Source: Haloarcula halophila (GTDB taxonomy: Archaea > Halobacteriota > Halobacteria > Halobacteriales > Haloarculaceae). From it: 64,000 nt of DNA. The position numbers were made by a program, and so were the translations under genes. The first letter of the stretch is position 1. The number at the start of each line of letters is the position of its first letter. Below, piece after piece: positions 9,184 through 18,553 of the stretch. The stretch is taken from NCBI RefSeq assembly GCF_029278565.1, contig NZ_CP119559.1:1860001-1924000 (forward strand), written 5' to 3'. Below the pieces are notes generated by a model. The model did no database searches. It was not told the origin of the DNA and saw only the letters and a program-made list of their open reading frames with translations.

Positions 9184-9930
9184 ATGTGGCGGCTCCTCGC
9201 AGTCGTCTGTTTGCTCCTGCTGGCGGGCTGTTCGGGGTTCCTCGCGACCGACGGTGATGCCTCGGACCGGGTCGTGACCCCCGCCCCTGTCCCGGAGACA
9301 TCCACAGCCCAACCGGTCGCGATACCACGATCGAACGGCTCGGTCGACCTCGGACGTGTACTCGCCCGCCATCACGCCGCGCTGGAGGGCCGGAGCTTCC
9401 ACCGCCAGGTGGTCCGTGAGGGGCCACAGAACACCAGGGATATCTGGGTCGACCGTGATGCCGATGTCGTTCGGGTTCGGCGAACATTCGGGCCAGTAGC
9501 CGACGACGCCGTCGTCGCCAACGGGACGGTGTATCGAACCGCTTCGGACGATCCGGACCGCGATTACGTCACGAGGCCCAGCGACGGCTCGGTCCCCTAT
9601 GTCGGCACGCTCTCGGGTGTCTCACTGCTTCGGGCGGTTCTGACCGACTACGAGTACGAACTAGCCGGGACCGTCACCCGGAACGGCCGATCGCTCGCGG
9701 TACTGTCGACCGACGACACGGACGTCCCGATCACCGCCGGCGACCCGGACCAGACGGTCACGGTCCGCTCACGGGTGTACGTCGACAGGGCCGGGATCGT
9801 CAGATACGTCGAACACTACCAGCGGGACTCCGACGCGACGAACCTGACGGTTCGGATGCGTGTCACGACCGGCACCGACCGGGTCGTCGTTCCCTGGTGG
9901 CTCGACGACGTCGATCTCTACGACGGCTGA
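9184..9930 (+). CDS. Secreted lipoprotein of unknown function
   Basis: A 248-residue protein with a Sec-type signal and a lipobox LLAGC (Cys15), so it is probably anchored by lipid on the outer face of the membrane. The mature part is a beta-rich domain (YRTASDDPDRDY, SRVYVDRAGIVRYVEHY) like the haloarchaeal lipoproteins that loosely resemble LolA/LppX folds; that resemblance is inference. It overlaps the convergent cation-efflux gene by 13 bases and is divergent from the helicase. Confidence 0.8.
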   Translation: MWRLLAVVCLLLLAGCSGFLATDGDASDRVVTPAPVPETSTAQPVAIPRSNGSVDLGRVLARHHAALEGRSFHRQVVREGPQNTRDIWVDRDADVVRVRRTFGPVADDAVVANGTVYRTASDDPDRDYVTRPSDGSVPYVGTLSGVSLLRAVLTDYEYELAGTVTRNGRSLAVLSTDDTDVPITAGDPDQTVTVRSRVYVDRAGIVRYVEHYQRDSDATNLTVRMRVTTGTDRVVVPWWLDDVDLYDG

Positions 9931-10901
9931 TCGTCCGTCTCGGGCTCGATGTACACCTTCCGGACGCTCTCGTTTGCCTCCGACAGTTCCCGCTCGATCT
10001 CGGTGATCGCCCGATCTATCCCGTCGGTGTCGAGGTCGGGACCGAACGCCACGTCGGCCGACACCAGCAACCGGCCCGGTCCGAAGTAGACCGTTCGAAA
10101 GTCGATGATATCGGCTACGTCGTCGTTTGCCCGGATGATGTCTTCGAGCTTCTGCTCTTCGTCTCTGGGGAGACTCTCGCCCAACAGGAGCCGTTTGTTC
10201 TCCCAGGCCAGCGCCAGGGCAAAGCCCATCAGCATGATCCCGATCAACACCGCCGAGAGCTGATCGAAGAGCTCGTTGCCCGTCTGCTGGGTGAGAAAGA
10301 GTCCGACGAGCGCGATGACGATGCCGGTCAGCGCGATGGTGTCCTCGGTCAGTGCCGTCAGCGTCGTCACGTCGCTGGTCTTGCGGAACGCTTCCTTGTA
10401 ACCGCTCCAGTCGTTCGCGTCGATCTGGCGTTGCATCTCCGCGCGGGCCTTCCACAGTGCCCACGTCTCGAAGGCGAACGCAGCCAGCAAGACGGTGTAG
10501 TTGACCCACAGCGGATCGAGCCACGCCGGTGGCGTGTACTGGATGAACAGGAAGTCGACGCTGCCCTGGGCGGCCTCGGAACCGTGGCCACCAGCCGCGA
10601 TCTCGTTGTACCCGTGTTTCAGGCTCTCCCAGCCCGCGATCCCGAAGAGGAACACCGAGACGAGGAAGCTATAGAAGAACTGTGCCTTCCCGTAGCCGAA
10701 GGGGTGTCTCCGGTCGCGTTCGCGGCCGCTGTAACGGATTCCGATGAGCAGGAACACCTGGTTTCCCGTGTCGGAGATACTGTGATACGTCTCCGACAGC
10801 ATCGCGGCGCTCCCGGTCAGGAGGAACCCGAAGAACTTCAGGACCGCGATGGCGCCGTTGGCGACGAGGGCGGCGAGGACGACTGATCTGCTTCCGGCCA
10901 T
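9918..10901 (-). CDS. Cation diffusion facilitator (CDF) transporter
   Basis: A 327-residue metal-ion/proton antiporter of the CDF family. Six membrane helices lie in residues ~5-215, followed by a cytoplasmic ferredoxin-like domain (VADIIDFRTVYFGP, VSADVAFGPDLDTDGI). The TM2 metal site is SETYHSISDTGNQ, and the loop RRHPFGYGKAQFFYS is the CDF signature. In TM5 the usual HxxxD is replaced by TEDTIALTGI, as in the ZnT9-like subgroup, so the substrate need not be zinc. The start is the ATG giving MAGSRSVVLAAL. The 3' end overlaps the lipoprotein gene. Confidence 0.9.
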   Translation of the reverse strand: MAGSRSVVLAALVANGAIAVLKFFGFLLTGSAAMLSETYHSISDTGNQVFLLIGIRYSGRERDRRHPFGYGKAQFFYSFLVSVFLFGIAGWESLKHGYNEIAAGGHGSEAAQGSVDFLFIQYTPPAWLDPLWVNYTVLLAAFAFETWALWKARAEMQRQIDANDWSGYKEAFRKTSDVTTLTALTEDTIALTGIVIALVGLFLTQQTGNELFDQLSAVLIGIMLMGFALALAWENKRLLLGESLPRDEEQKLEDIIRANDDVADIIDFRTVYFGPGRLLVSADVAFGPDLDTDGIDRAITEIERELSEANESVRKVYIEPETDDQPS

Positions 10902-10968
10902 TAGGTGTCTTCTCCAGCCCCGCACCCAAAGTGGTTCTGGATTTATAGCTGGCGCCCGTCGTCCCGGT

Positions 10969-11478
10969 ATGCTCACCGCCATCTCTGATACGCACGGGAC
11001 CGACGATCACCGACTGGACGGCGCGACCCTGAGAGCCGTCCAGTCGGCCGATCACGTGGTCCACGCGGGCGATTTCACGACCGAACGGGTCCTCGACGAC
11101 GTCGAGCGCGTGGCACCCTCGCTCACGGCGGTCGTCGGGAACAACGACGGGGCCGCGATCAGGGAGCGTCTCCCCTCGGTCGGGATCTGTGCGTGGGCGG
11201 GCCTGACAGTGCTGGTCGTTCACGGACACGAACACACGGAGACGGGGCTCACGATGCTCGCGCGACAGGAGGGAGCCGACGTGGTGGTGGTCGGTCACTC
11301 ACATCGGCCGGAGTTGCGGGCACGTGACGAACGGTTGCTCGTCAACCCCGGGAGTTACGCCGACCCGCGGCGGTACCGGGCAGCCCACGCCGAACTCGAC
11401 GTGACTGCCGATGGCGTCCGAGCCCGTCTGTGCTCGCCCGACGGGGAGACGCTCGAATCGGTTCAGTGGGAGCAGTGA
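10969..11478 (+). CDS. YfcE/MJ0936-type metallophosphoesterase
   Basis: A 169-residue calcineurin-like phosphodiesterase. All metal-binding motifs are present in order: SDTHG (start), HAGDF, GNNDG, VHGHEH and VGHSHRPE. The length fits the single-domain MJ0936/YfcE group, which hydrolyses phosphodiesters in vitro; the natural substrate is unknown. Start at ATG (MLTAISDTHG). A TATA-like TTTATAG lies about 27 bases upstream, so the message is probably leaderless. Divergent from the CDF transporter. Confidence 0.88.
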   Translation: MLTAISDTHGTDDHRLDGATLRAVQSADHVVHAGDFTTERVLDDVERVAPSLTAVVGNNDGAAIRERLPSVGICAWAGLTVLVVHGHEHTETGLTMLARQEGADVVVVGHSHRPELRARDERLLVNPGSYADPRRYRAAHAELDVTADGVRARLCSPDGETLESVQWEQ

Positions 11479-11599
11479 CGACACGGGATCGTGCCGGTGG
11501 AATACCAGTGGTGGAGTGTTGGACTGGATTCCACGGGCCGGCGCACGTGGGTATATGACACACACGCTAAAGGAGCTACTGGAGAGTCAAAGACCCGTT

Positions 11600-12286
11600 T
11601 TACACACGGCGCTGGGAGTACCATAGGACCGTCACCGCGGCGAGAACAACCGCGCCGCCGGCGAAGAAGGCGATTCCCGGCGGGACCGCCGTCGCCGCCT
11701 CGGCGCCACCCTGTGTCGCCCCGTCGATAGCGCCGACCGCAGTGTCGGTGAACCCGCCGTCGGCGACGGTCCCGTTCTCGGCGTAGAGACTCGGCTGTGG
11801 ATCGGTCGTGTCAGCGCTCCCACTGCGGACGGTCGGCCCGAACAGGGCCGAGAGTCCGTCCCCGAACACCTCCTGGACGAACGCGCTGGCGAGCCCGACG
11901 ACGGCGAGTCCACCCAGCAGGTTCGAGAGCATCGAGCGCAACCCGGAGGTCTCCTGCTCGTCGCCGGCACAGATGACGAGCGGCTGGTTCGCGGGGGCGA
12001 ACACGTCCATCTCGCGGCCCTTCTGTGAGTACGCGGTGTCGACCACCTCGACGGCACCGGCGTTTTCGAGTTTGTCGAGGTGGTACTGGGCGTTCTGGAG
12101 GGACGTGTCGACACGGTCCGCGAGCTCGCCCGGCGGGGCCGGCTCGCGGTTGAGCTCCGCGAGTAAGTTCCGGGCGGTCTCTGCCGAGAGTGCGGACAAC
12201 ACGTCGTCCGCGTCCTCGCTGTCCACGCCGATGACCCGAGGTTCGGCGTCGGGGGTTGCCGGGTCCCGAGAGGGAAGCAGCGACAT
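11600..12286 (-). CDS. Membrane-anchored winged-helix regulator
   Basis: A 228-residue protein. Residues ~25-95 form an ArsR-like winged helix (LSALSAETARNLLAELNRE, then SLQNAQYHLDKLENAGAVEV). Two hydrophobic segments follow at ~120-140 (NLLGGLAVVGLASAFV) and ~203-222 (GIAFFAGGAVVLAAVTVLW), separated by an extracellular-looking Ser/Thr/Asp-rich loop. This layout is a known haloarchaeal theme of membrane-bound regulators, possibly sensing the envelope. Targets are unknown. Confidence 0.82.
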   Translation of the reverse strand: MSLLPSRDPATPDAEPRVIGVDSEDADDVLSALSAETARNLLAELNREPAPPGELADRVDTSLQNAQYHLDKLENAGAVEVVDTAYSQKGREMDVFAPANQPLVICAGDEQETSGLRSMLSNLLGGLAVVGLASAFVQEVFGDGLSALFGPTVRSGSADTTDPQPSLYAENGTVADGGFTDTAVGAIDGATQGGAEAATAVPPGIAFFAGGAVVLAAVTVLWYSQRRV

Positions 12287-12446
12287 ACGATCACGTATGT
12301 TCTATCGGGTTATGAGTCTTTGCCAAGGTCAGACAGTCGTTGCACATATCGCTCAAATATGGATTTCACTCTCGAAAATCGGCCGTCTCGGGCCGTCTTC
12401 CGGCTGGTGGCGAAACATCTTTGATGCCGCGCTGACAACTGCGGAT

Positions 12447-12572
12447 ATGGTCGACGTCATCACGCTGGGAATCCTGGCTGCCGTGCTGCTGTTTTTCTTC
12501 TTCATGTATCTCATGCTCCGGCGGACCTTCCTCGGGTTCAAAGAGGGGTTCCAACAGAGCAAGGAGAAGTAG
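12447..12572 (+). CDS. 41-residue single-helix membrane protein
   Basis: A very short protein, MVDVITLG at the start, then one membrane helix rich in Leu/Phe (ILAAVLLFFFFMYLML) and a basic/amphipathic tail (RRTFLGFKEGFQQSKEK). It sits 39 bases before the aminopeptidase gene in the same direction and is likely co-transcribed. Small haloarchaeal membrane proteins of this shape are conserved, but I know no function. Confidence 0.68.
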   Translation: MVDVITLGILAAVLLFFFFMYLMLRRTFLGFKEGFQQSKEK

Positions 12573-12611
12573 TGGCGAAAACTGTTTGTGGCCGTCGCTA
12601 ACAGTAGCGAT

Positions 12612-13703
12612 ATGGACCCGCGTATCCGCGAACACGCAGACGTCATCGTCGACCACTCCATCGATCTGAGCGCCGGTGACGACATCGTCATCGACGCACA
12701 CCCGGTCTCGGAGGACCTCGTCGTCGCGCTCCACGAAGCCGCCGCCGACCGCGGGGCGAACCCGCTGGTCGTCCAGGAACGACTCGGCGAACGGTTCCGT
12801 CGGGCGTATCTCCGGAACCGCGAGGAGTTCGAGACCCCGAGTCACGTCCAGGCGCTCTACGAGGAGATGGACGCCTACATCGCGATCCGCGGGAGCGCGA
12901 ACGTCACCGAGACCAGCGACGTCGATCCCGAGGTGACAAGCGCCTACCAGCAGGCCCAGCAACCGCTGTTGAACGAGCGACTCTCGAAGACCTGGTGTCT
13001 CACCCAGTTCCCCGCCGCCGCCAACGCCCAACTGGCCCAGATGTCTACCGAAGGCTACGAGAACTTCGTCTGGGACGCCGTCCTGAAAGACTGGGACGCG
13101 GTCCGGGAACACCAGTCCCAGATGGTCGAGATCCTCGACCCCGCCCAGGAGGTCCGTATCGTCTCCGGCGAGACGACCGACGTGACGATGTCGGTCGCCG
13201 GCAACGAGACGCTCAACGACTACGGCGAGAAGAACCTCCCCGGCGGCGAGGTGTTCACCGCGCCGGTTCGGGACAGCGTCGAGGGGGAAGTGCTGTTCGA
13301 CAAGCCGCTGTACCACCAGGGTCGGGAGGTCACCGGCGTCCGCCTTCGCTTCGAAGACGGCGAGGTTGTCTCCCACAGCGCCGAGAAGAACGAGGACCTG
13401 CTGACCGAAGTGCTCGATACCGACGAGGGCGCCCGCTATCTGGGCGAACTCGGTATCGGGATGAACCGCGACATCGACCGGTTCACCTACAACATGCTGT
13501 TCGACGAGAAGATGGGCGACACTGTCCACATGGCTATCGGGCGTGCCTACGAAGAGAACGTCGGCGAGGCAAACGAACAGAACGAGTCGGCCGTCCACGT
13601 CGACATGATCGTCGACATGAGCGAGGATTCATACATCGAGGTGGACGGAGAGGTGGTCCAGCGGAACGGGACCTTCGTTTTCGAGGACGGCTTCGAGGAC
13701 TGA
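12612..13703 (+). CDS. M29-family aminopeptidase
   Basis: A 363-residue cytoplasmic metalloaminopeptidase of the thermophilic M29 family, which releases N-terminal residues from peptides using two metal ions. The N-terminal half carries AYIAIRGSANVTE and the C-terminal half the metal-binding region: NLPGGEVFTAPV, LGELGIGMN, GDTVHMAIGRAYEE and ESAVHVDMIVDM (the HxD ligand pair). Start at ATG (MDPRIREHAD); the longer frame adds only eight residues. Confidence 0.92.
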   Translation: MDPRIREHADVIVDHSIDLSAGDDIVIDAHPVSEDLVVALHEAAADRGANPLVVQERLGERFRRAYLRNREEFETPSHVQALYEEMDAYIAIRGSANVTETSDVDPEVTSAYQQAQQPLLNERLSKTWCLTQFPAAANAQLAQMSTEGYENFVWDAVLKDWDAVREHQSQMVEILDPAQEVRIVSGETTDVTMSVAGNETLNDYGEKNLPGGEVFTAPVRDSVEGEVLFDKPLYHQGREVTGVRLRFEDGEVVSHSAEKNEDLLTEVLDTDEGARYLGELGIGMNRDIDRFTYNMLFDEKMGDTVHMAIGRAYEENVGEANEQNESAVHVDMIVDMSEDSYIEVDGEVVQRNGTFVFEDGFED

Positions 13704-13934
13704 GAGCACCGAAAGACCTCGCCTCGGAACGGCGACCGGCGGGAGCAGCTGAGATAGGTTCGAGAGTCACTCTTTCTCCAGTCTCGCCGACGAAGTGTCG
13801 GATTCGGCGAGATCGTCCATGAGCGGAGGTCGCCGACGGGGCGAAAGACGTTCCGTAGCCGAGATGTGTCGTACCGTACCACGAAGCCGACCACGGACAG
13901 GAGACTTATGACCGCTGCCGGGGTAGAGACGGGT

Positions 13935-14306
13935 ATGCGCGACCAGCCACCCCTCCTCGTCCGTGCCGTCTGGTTCCTGTTCGTCGGCTGGTGGCTCACC
14001 GGGCTCTGGCTCGCCGCCGCCTGGCTGTTGAACCTCACCCTCGTCGGCATCCCGCTGGGGATCGCTCTGATCAACCGGGTCCCGCTGGTGGTGTCGCTCA
14101 AGCGCCGGGACCCACCGGTTGCGGAACGGACGACCGAGTCGTACTCGTGGCCGGTTCGTGCGGTGTGGTTCGTCTGTATCGGCTGGTGGGCGAGCGCCCT
14201 CTGGACGGCGGCCGCGTACGCGGTGACGCTGACGATCGTCGGTATCCCCGTCGCCGTCTGGATGCACGCCAGACTACCCTTCGTCGTCTCTCTGTACGAC
14301 TACTGA
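13935..14306 (+). CDS. YccF-type membrane protein
   Basis: A 123-residue protein with a twofold internal repeat. Each half reads like RAVWF(L/V)..GWW...LW.AAA..., then LT.VGIP, at residues ~9-50 and ~66-110. This is the YccF domain; the family function is unknown. Four membrane segments are expected. The start is the ATG giving MRDQPPLLVRAVWF; an upstream ATG at 13908 would add nine residues. Confidence 0.82.
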   Translation: MRDQPPLLVRAVWFLFVGWWLTGLWLAAAWLLNLTLVGIPLGIALINRVPLVVSLKRRDPPVAERTTESYSWPVRAVWFVCIGWWASALWTAAAYAVTLTIVGIPVAVWMHARLPFVVSLYDY

Positions 14307-14362
14307 CCCGTACCTGTTAGCGCGAACGAAGGATACTCCCCTCTCCAGCCCAACACGTGGCT

Positions 14363-14683
14363 ATGGCAGTCGGACAGGTAGAGTTGGCGTTGCGGGTCGC
14401 TGCCGGCCTGTTCGTCATCGTTGCCCCCACCGTCCTCTTCCTGGGACTGTGGCACGGGCTGGAAGCGATGCGTGACGACGAGTTGGTCCAGCGGGCCAAA
14501 CAGCGGGCGGAAACGATGGACACAGACGGCAGTGCCTGGAACGGAGACTCCGCCTCGGTCCGGGCGGCGGCTACGGGGGCCGACCCGATCCCCGACGAGA
14601 CGGTCGCCTGTGACAACTGCGGCACTTACAACTGCGAGGACGTGACGTACTGTCGGGACTGTCTCAGCGATATTTCGGGGTAG
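14363..14683 (+). CDS. Membrane-tethered zinc-ribbon protein
   Basis: A 106-residue protein with one N-terminal membrane helix (ALRVAAGLFVIVAPTVLFLG), a short charged linker, and a C-terminal zinc ribbon with CDNCG, then NCEDVTYCRDCL. A cytoplasmic ribbon tethered to the membrane is a recurring haloarchaeal design without a known role. Start at the ATG (MAVGQVE); a GTG two codons earlier is possible. Confidence 0.75.
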   Translation: MAVGQVELALRVAAGLFVIVAPTVLFLGLWHGLEAMRDDELVQRAKQRAETMDTDGSAWNGDSASVRAAATGADPIPDETVACDNCGTYNCEDVTYCRDCLSDISG

Positions 14684-14774
14684 CACGCGCTTGGCTCCCC
14701 GCGGGACAGACCAGACGCCGCCACGACGGGGCAGCGCCGGCACGTTGAAGCTCCGGTCGGTCCATGCCCCAGCC

Positions 14775-15659
14775 ATGAGCGACTCAGGGCTCATCGAGAC
14801 GGCCGACCCCGACGAGGCGTTCGCCGCCCTCGCCGACGCCACTCGCGTCGACATCCTCCGTGCGCTGTGGGACCACCAGGGAGAGACGCTGACGTTCTCG
14901 GAGCTGCGCGACGCCGTCGGCGTCGCCGACTCCGGGCAGTTCAACTACCACCTCGACAAACTCACGGACCGCTTTCTCACGAAGACCGGCGACGGCTACG
15001 AACTGACACTGGCCGGGATCGCGGTCAACGGCGCGATCCACGCGGGCGCGTTCACGATGGACGGTTCCACCGACTCCTTCGATCTCGACGACGCCTGCCC
15101 GTCCTGTGGCCGCTCCCCGACGTTCAGCTATCAGGACGAACGCGTCCGGATCGAGTGCGATCGCTGTGAGATGGTCGCGACGACGATGGTCCCGCCGGGC
15201 GTGTTCGCCGGCTACGACCGCGAGCAGTTCCCCGAGGTGACCAGTCGCTACTTCCGGACCATCTTCTATCAGCTCTCGAACGGGTTCTGTTGGGACTGTG
15301 AGGGGCGTCTCCGGACGGACATCCGGCGGTCGAGCGACGCTCACCCCGAACGCGGCCCGACCGACCGAGCGGACCTCCCGCTGGTCCGTTATGAATGCGA
15401 GCGCTGTGGGTCGGAGATCACCGGCGATCTGGGCGTCGCGCTGGTGACCCATCCGGCGGTCGTCGCCTTCTACTACGACGCCGGGGTCGACGTCCGCGAA
15501 CACCCGTTCTGGGAGTTCAGCGCCTGGAACACAGACCAGGCCTGGATCGAGCAGGAGGAGCCGTTCCGGGCGCGGGTCCAGTACACCGTCGACGATGTGA
15601 CGCTGACGCTGGTCGTCGACGGTGATCTGGACGTTCTCGACGTCGAGCGCGTGGACTGA
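14775..15659 (+). CDS. ArsR-like winged-helix regulator with metal-binding C-terminal domain
   Basis: A 294-residue transcription factor. Residues ~10-95 form the winged helix (DEAFAALADATRVDILRAL, then SGQFNYHLDKLTDRFLTKTG). The rest is a haloarchaeal effector domain with three zinc-knuckle-like pairs: CPSCG ... CDRC, CWDC, and YECERCG. The effector is unknown. Start at ATG (MSDSGLIETA). It stands alone between two small membrane-protein genes. Confidence 0.88.
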   Translation: MSDSGLIETADPDEAFAALADATRVDILRALWDHQGETLTFSELRDAVGVADSGQFNYHLDKLTDRFLTKTGDGYELTLAGIAVNGAIHAGAFTMDGSTDSFDLDDACPSCGRSPTFSYQDERVRIECDRCEMVATTMVPPGVFAGYDREQFPEVTSRYFRTIFYQLSNGFCWDCEGRLRTDIRRSSDAHPERGPTDRADLPLVRYECERCGSEITGDLGVALVTHPAVVAFYYDAGVDVREHPFWEFSAWNTDQAWIEQEEPFRARVQYTVDDVTLTLVVDGDLDVLDVERVD

Positions 15660-15689
15660 CTCCCGCACGACAGCGCGTCACCGGCGCTG

Positions 15690-15992
15690 TCACCCGAGCG
15701 TGTTCACCCACCTGAAGAACCACACTCCGACGACGAGTATCACCAGACCGAGACCGACCACCAAGACGGCACCGATCCAGTTCCCGGCACGATAGGCCAG
15801 CGTCCGGTCGTACTCGACATCCTCTTGCCTGAGCGCCGTGACGAGGCAGATCACGAACACGAACATCACCGCAACCGGAGACCATACGATATTCATCCCG
15901 ATATCCCCGGCGAGGACCGTTCCAGCCGCGAGGACGAGGCTTCCGACGATTCCTATCGCGGAGCCGGCGGCGTAGAGATGTCGGGGCTTCAT
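15690..15992 (-). CDS. Three-helix small membrane protein
   Basis: A 100-residue protein with three hydrophobic segments at about 8-29, 33-52 and 72-95 and a short charged loop (RQEDVEYDRTL). The AT-rich AAAAATATATCT at 16024-16035, about 34-40 bases before the ATG, is a plausible minus-strand TATA region. No family recognised. Confidence 0.65.
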   Translation of the reverse strand: MKPRHLYAAGSAIGIVGSLVLAAGTVLAGDIGMNIVWSPVAVMFVFVICLVTALRQEDVEYDRTLAYRAGNWIGAVLVVGLGLVILVVGVWFFRWVNTLG

Positions 15993-16057
15993 CCTCGCTC
16001 CGTGTCGCTTCTACACCGTCAGGAAAAATATATCTATCGCGAGATGAGGACTTGGAA

Positions 16058-17086
16058 TTAATCGCCTGCCGCAGCCTGCCCGCCGGCCGTTCCACTCGAA
16101 ACGGGCGTCCGCTCGACGACAGTCGCGTCGTAGGTCGGGTACTGCTCGACGATCTCCCCTTTTTCGAGGTCGCCGTCCCCGATCATCTCCTCGAGGAGCC
16201 ACCAGGCGAGTTCGACGTGGTCGGACTTGACCGTGTAGAACTCCTCGGGGACGCCCAGATCGACGAACCGTTGCTCGCTGGCCCAGGCTTTCCCGTAGAC
16301 GAGCGTCCCGTCCTCGGTCACCTCGTCGAAGGGCCGGCGGATGTTCCGGGCCATCCGTTTCAGCCGCGAGCGGTGCTGAGCGGCGTCCTTGAAGACGCTC
16401 GTACAGAAGTAGACCTTCTCGTGGTCGCCCATCTGTTCGAGGATGTCGTGGCTCCCCTCGACGGCGCTCATGTGGTCGTCTTTGAGTTCGAACCCTTCCT
16501 CCTGCATCCGGCGGTAGTTCCCGTCGGACATCTCGAACTCGTTGATGTTACAGAAGTCCGCGGCCCCTTCGTCTAAGAACTCCAAGAACTCCGGTTCGGC
16601 GCGGATGCCGGGAATCTCGAAGGCCGGTGTCAGCCCCTCTTCGCGGGCGATGTAGAGGATCTCCTCCCACTCGGTGCCGTGGAGGTCACCCCACTGTTCC
16701 AGCGGTGGGTGGAACCGGATCTCGTCGAGACCGGCTTCGGAGAGGCGGCGCATGTTCTCGCGGCCGCCCGGAATTCCAGTATAGAGGTGGGTGTGGTGGT
16801 CCTCGCCGAACTCGTCTTTCAAGAGTTCGAGGTAGTGACAGGTCCGGCCGAGCGCCTCTTGGGGTTCGCCGCCGGTGATCGAGGTCCCCAGCGCGCTCAT
16901 CCGTTTTGCCTCCTCGATGACGTCCTCGTCGGACTCGACGGGCCGCTCGTTGGCGTACATCTGGGTGACGTTCTTTCGGTTCTCCCCGAGCGGACAGTAG
17001 AAACAGTCCCGCTGGTCACAGTAGCCGTAGACGAACAGTACCATCTTGCCGCCTTTGGCACACTGTTCGCAGCCCTCGGAGATCAT
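16058..17086 (-). CDS. Radical SAM protein related to PFL-activating enzymes
   Basis: A 342-residue radical SAM protein. The cluster cysteines are in YGYCDQRDCFYCPLG at residues ~20-34, which spaces them CX4CX2C rather than the usual CX3CX2C. The GGEP motif for SAM binding is present (TSITGGEPQEAL). An extra N-terminal pair (CEQC) precedes it. It resembles the COG2108 group, described only as related to pyruvate-formate-lyase activases; substrate unknown. Start at ATG (MISEGCEQCAKGG). The upstream MFS gene is divergent. Confidence 0.87.
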   Translation of the reverse strand: MISEGCEQCAKGGKMVLFVYGYCDQRDCFYCPLGENRKNVTQMYANERPVESDEDVIEEAKRMSALGTSITGGEPQEALGRTCHYLELLKDEFGEDHHTHLYTGIPGGRENMRRLSEAGLDEIRFHPPLEQWGDLHGTEWEEILYIAREEGLTPAFEIPGIRAEPEFLEFLDEGAADFCNINEFEMSDGNYRRMQEEGFELKDDHMSAVEGSHDILEQMGDHEKVYFCTSVFKDAAQHRSRLKRMARNIRRPFDEVTEDGTLVYGKAWASEQRFVDLGVPEEFYTVKSDHVELAWWLLEEMIGDGDLEKGEIVEQYPTYDATVVERTPVSSGTAGGQAAAGD

Positions 17087-17190
17087 TGCGTGTCCAGAGA
17101 CAGATCGCCCAGCGGGAAAAAGCGTGCGCATCGGCTCGCCCGTGTGGCCCGTGCCCATGCCTTTAGGCCGATGGCGCTCCCAGCAGCGGT

Positions 17191-18516
17191 ATGCAGGACA
17201 CTGCCCGCCGACGCGGGCTCGCGATTGTCTTCGCCGTTGTCTTTCTTGATCTCCTGGGCTTTGGCATCATCATCCCCATTCTCCCCTACTACACGCGGTC
17301 GTTTCCCGGCGGGACCGAGTTCGTTATCGGGCTGCTGGCCGCGTCGTACTCGGCGATGCAGTTTGCCTTCGCTCCCTTCCTGGGCTCGCTGTCCGATCGG
17401 GTCGGCCGGCGGCCCGTACTGATCCTCTCGCTCTGTGGCTCGGTGATCGCCTGGACGGTGTTCGGGCTCGCCGAGGCCCTCTGGCTGCTGTTCGTCTCGC
17501 GGATGCTCGCGGGGGCGATGGGCGGGAACCTCTCGACGGCACAGGCCTACGTCGCCGACGTGACCCCGCCGGAACGCCGGGCCGCGGCACTGGGGTACAT
17601 CGGAGCCGCATTCGGCCTGGGGTTCATCTTCGGTCCCGGGATCGGTGCCGTGCTGAGCTTCGACGCCACCGTCGCCGCCGTCGACGCCGCGGTGCCCGCC
17701 GCGGTCCCGATCACCCGGTTCTCGCTGCCGAGTTTCGCCGCCGCCGTCGCCAGCCTCGGTGGCGTCGTCGTCGCGGTGCTCTTCCTCCCCGAATCCCGCT
17801 CGGCGGGCGATGAGACGACCGAGCGCACCTCCTCGGTCGCCCAGCTCAGACGCGCGCTCGCCACTGCCGGACTCCGAGAGCTCCTGACGGCGTTCTTTCT
17901 GGTCTCGTTTGCCTTCTCGGGCGTCCAGATCATGTTTATCCCCTACGTCGCCGACATCTACGGCTACACTGCCGCACAGAGCGCGTTGCTGCTGACCTAC
18001 ATCGGCGCTCTCGCGGTCCTGACACAGGGTGTCCTCGTCGGGCCGCTGACCGCCCGCTACAGCCCCACGACGCTCTCGCTGGCCGGAACCGGAGTGCTCG
18101 CTCTCGGCGTCGGCGCGTTGCCGTTCTCGAAGGGACTGGGAGCCGTTCTCCCCTCACTGACGGGGGTAGTCCCGTTTCTCACGCCGGACCTGCTGGGGCT
18201 GCTCGTCGTCCTGACGCTCCTGCCCCTCGGAAACGGCATCCTCTCGGTGACGCTGACGGCGCTCGTCTCACAGCGTGCAAGCGCCGACCTCCAGGGGAGT
18301 GCCTTCGGCGTCACGCAGGGCGCGGGTAGCCTCGCCCGGACGGTCGGCCCGCCCGTGATGGGCGGCCTGTACGCCGTCGTCGGCTACTGGTCGCCGTTCG
18401 TCGTCGGGAGCCTGCTCTTGGTTCCCGTGGCCGCGCTCGTGATTCGACTCCGGAGTCAGTCGGCCCCACCCGAGCCACCTGAACCCCGGCCAGCTGACCC
18501 GGGCCACATCAGATAG
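17191..18516 (+). CDS. MFS drug/solute exporter (DHA1-like)
   Basis: A 441-residue, 12-helix major facilitator. The loop 2-3 signature is GSLSDRVGRRPVLI, and TM5 carries the antiporter-type GPGIGAVLS. The overall pattern (GFGIIIPILPYYTR, LSTAQAYVADVTPPERRAAALG) is that of TetA-like proton-driven exporters. The substrate is not predictable. Start at ATG, followed by a hydrophobic first helix (GLAIVFAVVFLDLLGFGIII). Confidence 0.9.
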   Translation: MQDTARRRGLAIVFAVVFLDLLGFGIIIPILPYYTRSFPGGTEFVIGLLAASYSAMQFAFAPFLGSLSDRVGRRPVLILSLCGSVIAWTVFGLAEALWLLFVSRMLAGAMGGNLSTAQAYVADVTPPERRAAALGYIGAAFGLGFIFGPGIGAVLSFDATVAAVDAAVPAAVPITRFSLPSFAAAVASLGGVVVAVLFLPESRSAGDETTERTSSVAQLRRALATAGLRELLTAFFLVSFAFSGVQIMFIPYVADIYGYTAAQSALLLTYIGALAVLTQGVLVGPLTARYSPTTLSLAGTGVLALGVGALPFSKGLGAVLPSLTGVVPFLTPDLLGLLVVLTLLPLGNGILSVTLTALVSQRASADLQGSAFGVTQGAGSLARTVGPPVMGGLYAVVGYWSPFVVGSLLLVPVAALVIRLRSQSAPPEPPEPRPADPGHIR

Positions 18517-18553
18517 GGACGGCTTTCATACATCTCGGGTGACAGTTGTCGGT

